Shown piece by piece: positions 23,972-33,264 of a stretch of 45,624 bases of DNA. The notes beneath the pieces are model-generated. The model was not told where the DNA came from. It worked only from the letters and a program-made list of their open reading frames with translations, and ran no database searches. This DNA comes from COE1 sp045579665. GTDB lineage: Bacteria; Bacillota; Clostridia; Lachnospirales; Lachnospiraceae. Positions within the stretch are counted from its first letter, which is position 1. Each line of letters starts with the position of its first letter. Location: positions 1 through 45,624 of the forward strand of contig JAZNMO010000188.1 of the NCBI GenBank assembly GCA_045579665.1, read 5' to 3'. A program made the translations under genes and the position numbers.

Positions 23972-24985
23972 ATGGGAGAATTGACAAAAGTAGCTGTAGA
24001 TGCCATGGGAGGAGATAATGCACCGGTTGAGATTGTAAAGGGTGTAGTAGAGGCAGTAAATGAAAGTAAGAATATTAAGGTATATTTAACCGGTCAGGAG
24101 GCGGCTGTTAGGGCTGAGCTTGCAAAATATACTTATGATAAAGAACGTATTGAGGTAGTAAATGCTACTGAGATTATTGAGACAGCAGAGCCACCGGTAG
24201 CAGCCATCAGAGCAAAGAAGGATTCTTCTATTGTTGTTGCGATGAATCTGGTAAAGAATGGTATCTGTGACGCGTTTGTTTCGGCAGGAAGTACAGGTGC
24301 GGTTCTGGTAGGCGGACAGTTAATTGTTGGTAGGATTAAGGGAATTGAGAGAGCACCTCTTGCCCCATTGATTCCGACAGCGACAGGATGCTCCCTCTTA
24401 ATTGACTGTGGTGCCAATGTAGATGCAAAGCCATCCAACTTAGTGCAGTTTGCTAAGATGGGTTCTGTATATATGGAAAGTGTAATGGGAATTGAGAATC
24501 CGCGTGTTGGTATTGTAAATATCGGCGCAGAGGAAGAGAAGGGTAACGCATTGGTTAAGGCAACCTTCCCATTACTAAAGAATTGTCCTGAGATTAATTT
24601 CATTGGAAGTGTGGAAGCAAGAGATATTCCTTCTGGCTACTGTGATGTTATAGTATGTGATGCCTTTGCGGGAAATGTAATTCTGAAGACTTATGAAGGT
24701 GTAGGTGCTACCTTGATTAAGAAGGTGAAGGAAGGTATGATGACCAGTCTTAGAAGTAAGATTGGTGCGTTACTTGTTAAGCCTGCATTAAAAAAGACAT
24801 TAAAAGCATTCGATTTGGAGCAGTATGGTGGAGCACCGTTGCTTGGATTGAATGGATTGGTTGTTAAGACACATGGAAGTTCCAAGGCAGTAGAAGTTAA
24901 GAACTCAATTCTTCAGTGCTTAACGTTTAAAGAGCAGAAAATAAACGAGAAGATTAAGGAGAAAGTAATCCTTAAGGATGAATAG
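23972..24985 (+). CDS. plsX: Phosphate acyltransferase PlsX
   Basis: PlsX makes acyl phosphate from acyl-ACP, the acyl donor for PlsY in phospholipid synthesis; it is membrane-associated. The 337 residues begin with the family signature VAVDAMGGDNAP and contain SAGSTGAVL and NVGAEEEKG-type stretches (here NIGAEEEKG), then CDAFAGNVILKTYEG. The length is usual. It overlaps or nearly abuts acpP, its acyl-carrier partner, in the plsX-acpP-rnc order common in Firmicutes. Confidence 0.95.
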   Translation: MGELTKVAVDAMGGDNAPVEIVKGVVEAVNESKNIKVYLTGQEAAVRAELAKYTYDKERIEVVNATEIIETAEPPVAAIRAKKDSSIVVAMNLVKNGICDAFVSAGSTGAVLVGGQLIVGRIKGIERAPLAPLIPTATGCSLLIDCGANVDAKPSNLVQFAKMGSVYMESVMGIENPRVGIVNIGAEEEKGNALVKATFPLLKNCPEINFIGSVEARDIPSGYCDVIVCDAFAGNVILKTYEGVGATLIKKVKEGMMTSLRSKIGALLVKPALKKTLKAFDLEQYGGAPLLGLNGLVVKTHGSSKAVEVKNSILQCLTFKEQKINEKIKEKVILKDE

Positions 24986-25001
24986 GGAAGGGCCTGAGAA
25001 C

Positions 25002-25232
25002 ATGGAATTAGAAGCATTGAGAAAGGTTACAGCCGCAATATTGGGCATGGATCCGGAGGAAATAGAGTTGGATATGACTTTTCTCACAGATTTAGGTGCG
25101 GATTCACTGGACGTATATCAGATTATTATGGGAGTTGAGGATGAGCTTGACGTAACCATACCGGTGGATGGCATAGAGAGTATTGCAACAGTAGGAGAGG
25201 CTGTTGAGTTGATTAAGAGTGTTACAAGATAA
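25002..25232 (+). CDS. acpP: Acyl carrier protein
   Basis: Carries growing acyl chains on a 4'-phosphopantetheine arm. The attachment motif DLGADSLD places the modified serine at S35. The start is taken at the ATG at 25002, giving 76 residues, the normal ACP length, with GGGAAGGG about 9 bases upstream. An ATG at 24978 in frame would add eight residues overlapping plsX and has no suitable Shine-Dalgarno. Acidic, four-helix pattern. A terminator follows at 25254. Confidence 0.95.
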   Translation: MELEALRKVTAAILGMDPEEIELDMTFLTDLGADSLDVYQIIMGVEDELDVTIPVDGIESIATVGEAVELIKSVTR

Positions 25233-25253
25233 GCTGGCACAGTGGAGTGATGT

Positions 25254-25279
25254 AAAAGCCCTGTTTCGTAGGGCTTTTT
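25254..25279 (+). terminator. Terminator or attenuator between acpP and rnc
   Basis: AAAAGCCCT (25254-25262) and AGGGCTTTTT (25270-25279) around GTTTCGT. It forms a strong hairpin with a T-run. rnc begins only 31 bases on, so it may be a partial terminator reducing rnc-smc-ftsY expression. Confidence 0.85.
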
Positions 25280-25309
25280 CGATTGATAGACAGAAAGGGC
25301 AGACAGAAA

Positions 25310-26005
25310 ATGCGCGATAGGAAGGAAATCCTTACAGAGTTGCAGGGAAAGATAGGATATCAGTTTAAGAATCCTGATTTATTGAAGCAGGCATTGACAC
25401 ATAGCTCATTTGCCAATGAGCAGAAGATTAACAAATTAAAGAATTATGAGCGATTGGAGTTCTTGGGAGACGCAGTGTTAGAGTTGGTTTCCAGCGAGTT
25501 TTTGTTCCATTCTAATCCGGATATGCCGGAAGGACAGTTAACCAAGCTCAGAGCATCTATGGTGTGTGAGCCGTCATTAGCATATTGTGCAAGGGATATA
25601 GATTTAGGTTCCTATATGCTTCTTGGTAAGGGAGAGGAAGCAACAGGAGGAAGGAAGCGGGATTCTATTACTTCTGATGCTATGGAGGCTGTAACGGGTG
25701 CCATTTATCTGGATGGTGGTATTGAGCCTGCCAAGCAGTTTATTCATACTTTTATTCTTTCTGATTTAGAGAATAGGATTTTGTTTATGGATAGTAAGAC
25801 TATTCTGCAGGAGGAGATTCAGAAGAATGCACAGAGCCTTCGTTATGAGTTGACAGGTGAGACGGGACCTGACCATGATAAGGTATTTCATGTAGAGGCA
25901 TATATTGACGATGTTCTGGTAAGCAAGGGAGAGGGCAGAACCAAGAAGGCAGCAGAGCAGCAGGCAGCATATCAGGCACTTTTACAGATGAAAAACAAAG
26001 CATAA
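25310..26005 (+). CDS. rnc: Ribonuclease III
   Basis: A double-strand-specific endoribonuclease that processes rRNA precursors and mRNAs. The N-terminal catalytic domain has the signature ERLEFLGDAVLEL with the metal-binding acidic residues and a later DAMEAVTGAIYLDGG. The C-terminal dsRNA-binding domain (about 155-228) ends in KKAAEQQAAYQALLQM. The start is the ATG at 25310, with AAAGGG about 11 bases upstream; an earlier in-frame TTG at 25283 overlaps the upstream terminator and is rejected. It has 231 residues and is followed by smc. Confidence 0.94.
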   Translation: MRDRKEILTELQGKIGYQFKNPDLLKQALTHSSFANEQKINKLKNYERLEFLGDAVLELVSSEFLFHSNPDMPEGQLTKLRASMVCEPSLAYCARDIDLGSYMLLGKGEEATGGRKRDSITSDAMEAVTGAIYLDGGIEPAKQFIHTFILSDLENRILFMDSKTILQEEIQKNAQSLRYELTGETGPDHDKVFHVEAYIDDVLVSKGEGRTKKAAEQQAAYQALLQMKNKA

Positions 26006-26032
26006 TTGATTACTTGAATACGGGGGAGAACA

Positions 26033-29000
26033 ATGTATTTAAAAAGCATTGAGGTGCAGGGATTTAAGTCCTTTGCTAACAAAATAAATTTTCAATTTCA
26101 CCAGGGAATTACAGGCATTGTAGGTCCAAACGGTTCGGGAAAGAGTAATGTAGCCGATGCGGTCAGATGGGTACTTGGTGAGCAGAGAATCAAGCAGTTG
26201 CGTGGTGAGTCCATGCAGGATGTCATTTTCTCGGGAACAGAAATGAGAAAGCCATTAGGCTACGCTTATGTTGCGATTACCTTTGATAATGCAGACCATA
26301 AGCTTGCGATAGATTATGAAGAGGTAACAGTAGCAAGACGTCTTTACCGTTCCGGCGAAAGTGAATATTCGATTAATGGAACAACCTGTAGATTAAAGGA
26401 TGTGAATGAGCTTTTCTACGATACAGGTATCGGTAAGGAGGGTTATTCGATTATCGGTCAGGGTCAGATTGAGAAGATTCTGAGTGGTAAGCCTGAGGAG
26501 AAGCGTGAGCTTTTTGATGAAGCGGCAGGTATTGTTAAGTTTAAGAAGCGTAAGAACACGGCGCAGAAGAAGCTTGAGGATGAGAAGCAGAATCTGGTGC
26601 GTGTTACAGATATTTTAGGTGAGCTTGAGAAGCAGGTTGGTCCGTTGGAGAAGCAGTCTGCGAAGGCGAAGGAATATTTAAGGCTGAAGGAGAATTTGAA
26701 GACTCTCGATGTGAATATGTTCCTTTTGGAGAATCAGCGCATGAACGAGCAGCTTACCACAGTAGAGGGTAAGTATCGTATTGCCAGCAATGATTATGAG
26801 AATACAGTGGAGCAGTACGAGAAGATTCGTAGTGAGTATGATAGCATTCAGACTACCTTGGAGGAGTTAGACCAGGAGATAGAGAGTGCCAGAGCGACTT
26901 TGACAGATACTAGTGTGCTTCGCGGTAAACTCGAGGGTGAGATTAAGGTTCTTGAGGAGCAGATTAAGAGTGCAAAAGGAAATGAACAGCATTTCAAGGA
27001 GCGTATGGAAGCTATTAATCTGCAGTTTGCTGAGAAGAATGAAGAAAAGAACGGCATTCTGAAGACAAAGTCTGCATATGATGCCAAAGTGGCAGAGCTT
27101 GAAAAGGCACGTAATGAAGCGAAGGGCTCGTTAACTGAGGTGCAGCAGAAGATAGAGGCGTTGAACAATCGTATCGAAGAGAACAAGAATATGATTATTC
27201 AGACTTTAAATGACAGAGCTGCGATTAAGTCTAAGCTGAGTAGCTTTGATACCATGATGGAGCAGCTTCGTATCCGTAAGGCAGAGTTGAACTCAAGACT
27301 TCTTCGTGCAAAGAGTGATGAGGCTGCCCGTGATGCAGAGATTGAGAAGCTCCAGGAAGAGTTCAAGCAGATTAATGATGAGATTATCGAGGTAAATAAT
27401 CATATTACTCAGCTGGACGAGGACAATGTTAAGTGTCGTGAGCGTATTATGAGTAAGGATGAGAAGCTTCGTGTGCTTCAAGGTAAGTATCAGCAGGATA
27501 AGTCCAAGCTGGATACTATTACAAATTTGACAGAGCGATATGACGGATACGGTAATAGTATTCAGAAGGTCATGGAGCAGAAGGATAAGAATAAGGGTAT
27601 TGTAGGTGTAGTTGCTGATATTATTAAGGTGGATAAGGAGTACGAGACAGCGATTGAGACTGCACTTGGCGGTAATATTCAGAATATCGTCACTGAGGAT
27701 GAGGATACGGCAAAGAAGATGATTGGCTTCTTAAAGCAGAATCGTTTTGGTCGTGCGACATTCCTTCCATTGACCAGTATTACGAATCCGCAGGAGTTTA
27801 AGACACCTGATGTTTTAAATGAAAAGGGTGCGATTGGACTTGCGGATTCTCTTGTCAGAATCGATGATAAGTACCGTAATGTAGCCAAGGCAATGCTTGG
27901 GCGTATTGCGGTCATTGACAATATAGATAATGCGGTAAAGATTGCCAAGAAGTATGACTACGGTGTAAGAATGGTTACCTTAGAGGGTGAGCTTTTGGTA
28001 CCGGGTGGTGCAATCAGTGGTGGTGCGTTCAAGAATAATTCTAATCTCTTAGGTAGAAGACGAGAGATTGAGGAGTTAGAGGAGAAGCTTACACAGCATA
28101 AGGCTGATATTACGAAGACACAACAGGATATCGAGGATATCAAGAAGGAGAGAAATGAAATTCGTGCGACTCTGGAAGAGGAGAAGATGAATTTACAGCA
28201 GCTCTTCATTAAGCAGAATACCGCCAGAATGAATGTAATCACAGCTGAGGAGCGTAAGAGTGAGGCAGAGCTTGGCTTTGATGAGTTAAAGCAGGAAGAG
28301 CTTGAAATTGAGCAGAAGACAAAAGAGATTACAGCCGAGAAGGATGGTATTGCAGGAGAATTGACTGCATCCGAGGCAAGTGAGAAACAGATAGAGCAGG
28401 AGATTATACAGTTCCAGAAGGAATTAGAGACCTACAGAAGTGAGGAGTCCGACCAAACAGGAAGAGTTGGCGAATGGGATGTTGAGTACGAGAAGATTCT
28501 GCAGAAGCAGGAGTTTGAGCAGTTAAATCTCGATCGTATCGAGGGAGAGCTTGCAAGATATACTGCGGAGTTAGAAGAGGTCAGAGTGAACTTGGAAGCA
28601 TGTCAGGAGGATATGCAGACCAGACAGCATAATATTGAAGAGATGTTAAAGACCATTGACGCTTCTCATACCACACAGTCTGATGCAGAAGTGGCGCTGA
28701 AAGAGAAGCAACAGCAGAAGGAAGAGCTTTCTTTGAAACAGCGTACTTTCTTCCAAACAACAGAAGAAATCTCGGAGAGAAAGAACGCTTTAGACAAGGA
28801 AATCTATCGTTTGAATGCACAGCGTGAGAAGATAGAGGAGTCCATGGAGTCTCAGATTAACTACATGTGGAGCGAGTATGAGATTACGTTAAGTGCGGCT
28901 GCTTCCATGCGTAATGAAGAAATGACGGATATTTCAGGTATGCGTAAGGAAATTCATGCGATTAAGGATGATATCAAGAAGCTTGGTGATGTTAATGTCA

Positions 29001-29593
29001 ATGCGATTGAGGATTATAAGGTATTGATGGAGCGTTATACCTTCATGAAGACACAGCATGATGACCTAATTGAGGCAGAAAAGACCTTGGAGGGTATTAT
29101 TAACGAGTTGGATGCTGCGATGCGTAAGCAGTTTGCAGAGAAGTTTGAGGAAATCAGACGAGAGTTTGATAAGGTGTTTAAGGAGCTGTTTGGAGGCGGT
29201 AAGGGTACCTTGGAACTTATCGAGGATGAGGATATCTTAGAGGCAGGTATTAGGATTATTGCACAGCCACCGGGAAAGAAGCTTCAGAATATGATGCAGT
29301 TATCGGGTGGTGAGAAGTCATTTACTGCGATTGCACTTCTTTTTGCCATTCAGAATCTTAAGCCTTCACCGTTCTGTCTCTTGGATGAGATTGAGGCGGC
29401 TTTGGATGAGCAGAATGTATCTCGTTTTGCAAAATACTTACATAAGCTGACTAAGAGTACACAGTTTATTGTAATTACACATAGACGTGGTACAATGGAA
29501 AAGGCAGACAGATTATATGGTATCACCATGCAGGAGAAGGGTGTTTCAACCCTTGTCAGTGTAAATCTGATTGATGCGGATTTGGATGACTAA
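26033..29593 (+). CDS. smc: Chromosome segregation protein SMC
   Basis: The SMC ATPase that, with ScpA and ScpB, loads at the origin and organises the chromosome. The 1186 residues have the full layout: N-terminal ATPase half with Walker A GPNGSGKSN, long coiled coil from about 165, a hinge at about 510-665 (GVVADIIKV, GRATFLPL, VPGGAISGG), returning coiled coil, and C-terminal half with signature QLSGGEKS, Walker B FCLLDEIEAALD and the final VITHRRGTM. The length is typical. It is in an operon with rnc upstream and ftsY 23 bases downstream. No scp genes are in the window. Confidence 0.97.
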   Translation: MYLKSIEVQGFKSFANKINFQFHQGITGIVGPNGSGKSNVADAVRWVLGEQRIKQLRGESMQDVIFSGTEMRKPLGYAYVAITFDNADHKLAIDYEEVTVARRLYRSGESEYSINGTTCRLKDVNELFYDTGIGKEGYSIIGQGQIEKILSGKPEEKRELFDEAAGIVKFKKRKNTAQKKLEDEKQNLVRVTDILGELEKQVGPLEKQSAKAKEYLRLKENLKTLDVNMFLLENQRMNEQLTTVEGKYRIASNDYENTVEQYEKIRSEYDSIQTTLEELDQEIESARATLTDTSVLRGKLEGEIKVLEEQIKSAKGNEQHFKERMEAINLQFAEKNEEKNGILKTKSAYDAKVAELEKARNEAKGSLTEVQQKIEALNNRIEENKNMIIQTLNDRAAIKSKLSSFDTMMEQLRIRKAELNSRLLRAKSDEAARDAEIEKLQEEFKQINDEIIEVNNHITQLDEDNVKCRERIMSKDEKLRVLQGKYQQDKSKLDTITNLTERYDGYGNSIQKVMEQKDKNKGIVGVVADIIKVDKEYETAIETALGGNIQNIVTEDEDTAKKMIGFLKQNRFGRATFLPLTSITNPQEFKTPDVLNEKGAIGLADSLVRIDDKYRNVAKAMLGRIAVIDNIDNAVKIAKKYDYGVRMVTLEGELLVPGGAISGGAFKNNSNLLGRRREIEELEEKLTQHKADITKTQQDIEDIKKERNEIRATLEEEKMNLQQLFIKQNTARMNVITAEERKSEAELGFDELKQEELEIEQKTKEITAEKDGIAGELTASEASEKQIEQEIIQFQKELETYRSEESDQTGRVGEWDVEYEKILQKQEFEQLNLDRIEGELARYTAELEEVRVNLEACQEDMQTRQHNIEEMLKTIDASHTTQSDAEVALKEKQQQKEELSLKQRTFFQTTEEISERKNALDKEIYRLNAQREKIEESMESQINYMWSEYEITLSAAASMRNEEMTDISGMRKEIHAIKDDIKKLGDVNVNAIEDYKVLMERYTFMKTQHDDLIEAEKTLEGIINELDAAMRKQFAEKFEEIRREFDKVFKELFGGGKGTLELIEDEDILEAGIRIIAQPPGKKLQNMMQLSGGEKSFTAIALLFAIQNLKPSPFCLLDEIEAALDEQNVSRFAKYLHKLTKSTQFIVITHRRGTMEKADRLYGITMQEKGVSTLVSVNLIDADLDD

Positions 29594-29616
29594 TCGGTAA
29601 GGAGATAATAGAAGGA

Positions 29617-30558
29617 ATGGGATTTTTTGACAGATTAAAGCAGGGCTTAACCAAGACAAGAGATAATATTGTAAGTGGTATTGACGCGGTATTTCATGGA
29701 TTTTCAGAGATTGATGACGATTTCTATGAGGAATTGGAAGAGATTCTGATTATGGGAGATATTGGAATCAATGCGACTACTGATATTATCGATAGATTAA
29801 AGAAGTCCGTTAAGGAGCGACATTTGAAGCAGCCTTCTGAGTGTAAGGAGCTTTTGGTACAGAGTATTAAGGAGCAGATGCAGGTAGAAGATACTGCATA
29901 TGATTTTGAGAAGAAGCAGTCGATTGTCTTTATCATTGGTGTGAATGGTGTTGGTAAGACAACCTCTGTTGGAAAGCTTGCAGGTATCCTAAAAGGACAG
30001 GGCAAGAAGGTGTTAATTGCGGCAGCGGATACCTTCCGTGCGGCAGCAGGTGACCAGCTGGCAGAGTGGGCACACAGAGCAGGCGTAGATATGATTGGTG
30101 GAACAGATGGCGCAGACCCGGCTTCCGTAATCTATGATGCAGTAAATGCTGCTAAGGCAAGAAATGTAGATGTTCTCTTATGTGATACGGCAGGAAGACT
30201 TCATAATAAGAAGAATCTGATGGAAGAGCTTAAGAAGATGAATCGAATCATTGACAGGGAGTTTCCGGATGCGCATCGTGAGAATTTGATTGTACTGGAT
30301 GGTACTACAGGTCAGAATGCATTGGCGCAGGCTAAGGAGTTTGGCGAGGTTGCGAACCTTACCGGTATTATTTTGACCAAGATGGATGGAACAGCAAAGG
30401 GCGGTATTGCCGTAGCAATTCAGTCTGAGTTGAATGTGCCTGTGAAGTATATCGGCGTGGGTGAAACAATTGATGATTTACAGAAGTTCAATGCAGATGA
30501 GTTCGTGGATGCATTATTTGATGTGAAAAAGGATGAGTCTGAGACTGGTGAGCAGTAA
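29617..30558 (+). CDS. ftsY: Signal recognition particle receptor FtsY
   Basis: The SRP receptor GTPase that docks ribosome-Ffh complexes at the membrane. The 313 residues are the N and G domains only, starting MGFFDRLKQGLTKTRD, with G1 GVNGVGKTT, the TFRAAAGDQL loop, G3 DTAGR and G4 TKMDG. The acidic A domain of E. coli FtsY is absent, as usual in Firmicutes; membrane contact is through the N-terminal amphipathic helix. Its partner ffh is at 33265. Confidence 0.96.
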   Translation: MGFFDRLKQGLTKTRDNIVSGIDAVFHGFSEIDDDFYEELEEILIMGDIGINATTDIIDRLKKSVKERHLKQPSECKELLVQSIKEQMQVEDTAYDFEKKQSIVFIIGVNGVGKTTSVGKLAGILKGQGKKVLIAAADTFRAAAGDQLAEWAHRAGVDMIGGTDGADPASVIYDAVNAAKARNVDVLLCDTAGRLHNKKNLMEELKKMNRIIDREFPDAHRENLIVLDGTTGQNALAQAKEFGEVANLTGIILTKMDGTAKGGIAVAIQSELNVPVKYIGVGETIDDLQKFNADEFVDALFDVKKDESETGEQ

Positions 30559-30590
30559 AAGTTTGCAAAGATAAATGTATAGAATGAATA

Positions 30591-30605
30591 AGTATCGCAG
30601 ATACT
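30591..30605. repeat. Palindrome upstream of the threonine deaminase gene
   Basis: AGTATC (30591-30596) and GATACT (30600-30605) around GCA, just before the Shine-Dalgarno AAGGAG (30608-30613). It is a possible operator or translational hairpin; no clear promoter was seen. Confidence 0.35.
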
Positions 30606-30621
30606 ATAAAGGAGCAATAAA

Positions 30622-31845
30622 ATGGATTCAAATATGTTAACACTTGAGAAATTTGAGGAAGCATCTGAAATCGTACGTAAGGTGACTTCTGAGACAAAGC
30701 TGATATATAGTGATTTTTTAAGTAATCAGACAGGTAATAAAGTTTATTTAAAGCCGGAGAATATGCAGCTTACCGGAGCATATAAGCTGAGAGGTGCATA
30801 TTATAAGATTAGTACATTGACACCTGAGGAGCGCGCAAAGGGATTGATTACTGCGTCAGCAGGTAACCATGCACAGGGCGTAGCGTATGCAGCAAAGAAG
30901 TATGGAGTAAAGGCGGTTATCGTGATGCCAACTACCACACCTCTTATGAAGGTAAATCGTACAAAGAGCTATGGCGCAGAGGTTGTATTAAAGGGTAATG
31001 TATATGATGAGGCATGTGAATATGCACTTCAGTTAGCACAGGAGAAGGGATATACATTTGTTCATCCGTTTGATGATTTGGCGGTTGCAACAGGTCAGGG
31101 TACGATTGCAATGGAAATCTTTAAGGAGCTTCCGTTGGTTGATTATATTCTTGTTCCAATTGGAGGAGGCGGACTTGCGACAGGTGTTTCTACACTTGCA
31201 AAGCTTTTGAATCCGAAGATTAAGGTAATCGGTGTTGAGCCAGCAGGTGCTAACTGTATGCAGGAGTCTTTAGAGGCTGGAGAGGTGGTAACATTATCCG
31301 GCGTGAATACAATTGCAGATGGTACAGCAGTTAAGACACCGGGTAAGAATATTTTCCCATATATCAAGGAGAATCTTGATGGAATTATTACTGTTCCTGA
31401 TGAGGATCTTGTAGTTTCGTTCCTTGATATTGTAGAGAATCATAAGATGGTAGTAGAGAACTCGGGACTTCTTACGGTAGCTGCGCTTCGCCAGCTTGAT
31501 GTAAAGGATAAGAAGATTGTTTCTATTTTAAGTGGCGGTAATATGGATATTATTACTATGTCGTCTGTGGTACAGCAGGGACTTATCTTTAGAGACAGAA
31601 TCTTTACGGTATCAGTATTGCTTCCGGATAAGCCGGGTGAGTTAACCAAGGTATCTGAGGTGATTGCACAGCAGAGTGGCAATGTAATCAAGCTTGAGCA
31701 CAACCAGTTTGTATCTATCAATAGAAATGCAGCTGTAGAGCTCCGTATTACGCTTGAGACCTTTGGTACAGAACATAAGAATCAGATTATTGACGCTCTT
31801 GAAAAGAGCGGATATCAGCCTAGACAAGTGAGAACCAATATTTAG
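30622..31845 (+). CDS. ilvA: Threonine ammonia-lyase with C-terminal ACT domain
   Basis: A PLP enzyme that deaminates threonine to 2-oxobutyrate, either feeding isoleucine synthesis or acting in catabolism. The PLP lysine is K55 in TGAYKLRGA; SAGNHAQGVA and the glycine-rich PIGGGGLATG loop bind the cofactor phosphate. Residues about 325-407 are one ACT domain (SVLLPDKPGELTKVSEV), so allosteric control is likely. The 407-residue length is that of the TdcB/short IlvA form with one ACT. It stands alone with no ilv neighbours. Confidence 0.9.
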   Translation: MDSNMLTLEKFEEASEIVRKVTSETKLIYSDFLSNQTGNKVYLKPENMQLTGAYKLRGAYYKISTLTPEERAKGLITASAGNHAQGVAYAAKKYGVKAVIVMPTTTPLMKVNRTKSYGAEVVLKGNVYDEACEYALQLAQEKGYTFVHPFDDLAVATGQGTIAMEIFKELPLVDYILVPIGGGGLATGVSTLAKLLNPKIKVIGVEPAGANCMQESLEAGEVVTLSGVNTIADGTAVKTPGKNIFPYIKENLDGIITVPDEDLVVSFLDIVENHKMVVENSGLLTVAALRQLDVKDKKIVSILSGGNMDIITMSSVVQQGLIFRDRIFTVSVLLPDKPGELTKVSEVIAQQSGNVIKLEHNQFVSINRNAAVELRITLETFGTEHKNQIIDALEKSGYQPRQVRTNI

Positions 31846-31914
31846 TGAAAAACAGTCACGAATATGTGATATATTAACTATGATGAGCCGAAGGGCGGTT
31901 TTGTGAGGTGTGAT

Positions 31915-32790
31915 ATGCGTAATCTTACGAATAAAAAAATCATAAAGAGGGCGGGGAAATATGGAATGATGACTATTGCAGCATTTATTTATGCAGTAGC
32001 TATCAGCCTTTTCCTTGACCCGAATAATATAGCGCCGGGTGGAATCACCGGCGTTTCTATTTTAATTAACAGATTAATTCCGGTTCCTGTTGGTACATTG
32101 AGCTTGATTTTGAATGTTCCGATTATTTTGTTGGGGCTTTGGAAGTTTGGATTTAAATTTATATTTTCTACTATGTATACATTATTGATATCGGCGGTAT
32201 TTATTGATTTTCTTGCGCCATTTGGAGCTGTAACAGATGACCTGTTGATTGCATCTGTTCTGGGAGGCATTTTGCTTGCGGTTTCTCTTGCGGTAATCTT
32301 TAAGGCAGGAGCAACGACAGGTGGTACGGATATTATTGTCAAGGTGTTGCAGTTGAAATGGAAGCATATGAAGACGGGTGAAATATTCCTGTTTCTTGAC
32401 CTGTTAGTAGTGCTGGCATCATGGCTTCTATTTAGGGATATGACAGTTGCCTTCTATGCAGGTGTAGCAGTGGTAATTGATATGGTAGTGATGGACTATG
32501 TTCTCTATGGACCGGATGAAGCTAAGGTGGTTTATATTATTAGCGATAATACAGAGCAGATTAAGCAGCGTATTTTAGTGGAGTTAGATATCTCTGCAAC
32601 TCTGATTCAAGCTAGAGGTGCTTATACAGGCGACCCTAGAGAGGTAGTCATGGTAGTTGTGCGTAAGCAGATGGCACCGCGTCTTGAGGAAATCGTCAAG
32701 GAAGAGGACCCGAGATGCTTTATGATTGTATCGTCAGCAAGTGAGATATTTGGCGAAGGGTATAAGGATATTCGGAAGAAGAAGGTGTAA
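31915..32790 (+). CDS. YitT family membrane protein (DUF2179)
   Basis: A membrane protein of the YitT family, without an established function. Residues about 15-195 have five to six hydrophobic helices with the family start ISLFLDPNNIAPGGITGVS and the middle motif FKAGATTGGTDI. The C-terminal ~80 residues are the soluble DUF2179 domain (YTGDPREVVMVVVRK). Start choice: ATG 31915 has GAGGTG 4 bases upstream; GTG 31903 is an alternative four codons earlier. The usual length is near 290. Confidence 0.83.
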   Translation: MRNLTNKKIIKRAGKYGMMTIAAFIYAVAISLFLDPNNIAPGGITGVSILINRLIPVPVGTLSLILNVPIILLGLWKFGFKFIFSTMYTLLISAVFIDFLAPFGAVTDDLLIASVLGGILLAVSLAVIFKAGATTGGTDIIVKVLQLKWKHMKTGEIFLFLDLLVVLASWLLFRDMTVAFYAGVAVVIDMVVMDYVLYGPDEAKVVYIISDNTEQIKQRILVELDISATLIQARGAYTGDPREVVMVVVRKQMAPRLEEIVKEEDPRCFMIVSSASEIFGEGYKDIRKKKV

Positions 32791-32801
32791 ACAAATATTT
32801 T

Positions 32802-32850
32802 AAGGTGTCATGACAGAGTGTCAAGAAAAAACACTTGACACCTTATTTTA
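32802..32850 (+). terminator. Overlapping alternative hairpins between yitT-like gene and ylxM
   Basis: AAGGTGTCA (32802-32810) pairs with TGACACCTT (32836-32844), but GTGTCAAG (32818-32825) pairs equally with CTTGACAC (32834-32841), so the two stems exclude each other. The following ATTTTATTT is a weak T-tract. It is a terminator or an attenuator ahead of ylxM-ffh. Confidence 0.55.
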
Positions 32851-32910
32851 TTTATAGTATTCTACTATAGGCGAAGGTTGTAAAGAGTATATCGCATGAA
32901 GAGGAGAGCT

Positions 32911-33261
32911 ATGAAGGCAGAGGGGATTGCAGGTGATGGTGCATCACTGGAGACACGAGAGTTTAAAGGTTTATTATATGACTTTTACGGCGAGCTGCTG
33001 ACAGAGCATCAGAAGAAGATTTATGAGGATGCGATATTTAATGATTTGTCCTTGAGCGAGATTGCCGGAGAACAGGGCATCAGCAGACAGGGCGTACACG
33101 ATATCATTAAGAGATGCGACAAGCTTTTGTTAGAATATGAGAACACTCTTCATCTGGTTGATAAGTTTGACAAGATTAAGAGTAAGATATATGAGATTAA
33201 CCGATTAACGGACGACGAGAGTATTAGAAGGTTGTCCAACGAGATTATAGAGGAGCTCTAG
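32911..33261 (+). CDS. ylxM: YlxM-family HTH protein (UPF0122)
   Basis: A small putative DNA-binding protein almost always encoded just before ffh; it may modulate the SRP pathway. The core is FYGELLTEHQKKIYEDAIFN, the sigma-70 region 4-like HTH LSLSEIAGEQGISRQGVHDIIKR, then a long helix. The ATG at 32911 is preferred as GAGGAG lies 4 bases upstream; ATG 32896 would add five residues. It has about 116 residues. It ends 3 bases before ffh. Confidence 0.87.
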   Translation: MKAEGIAGDGASLETREFKGLLYDFYGELLTEHQKKIYEDAIFNDLSLSEIAGEQGISRQGVHDIIKRCDKLLLEYENTLHLVDKFDKIKSKIYEINRLTDDESIRRLSNEIIEEL

Positions 33262-33264
33262 GGA

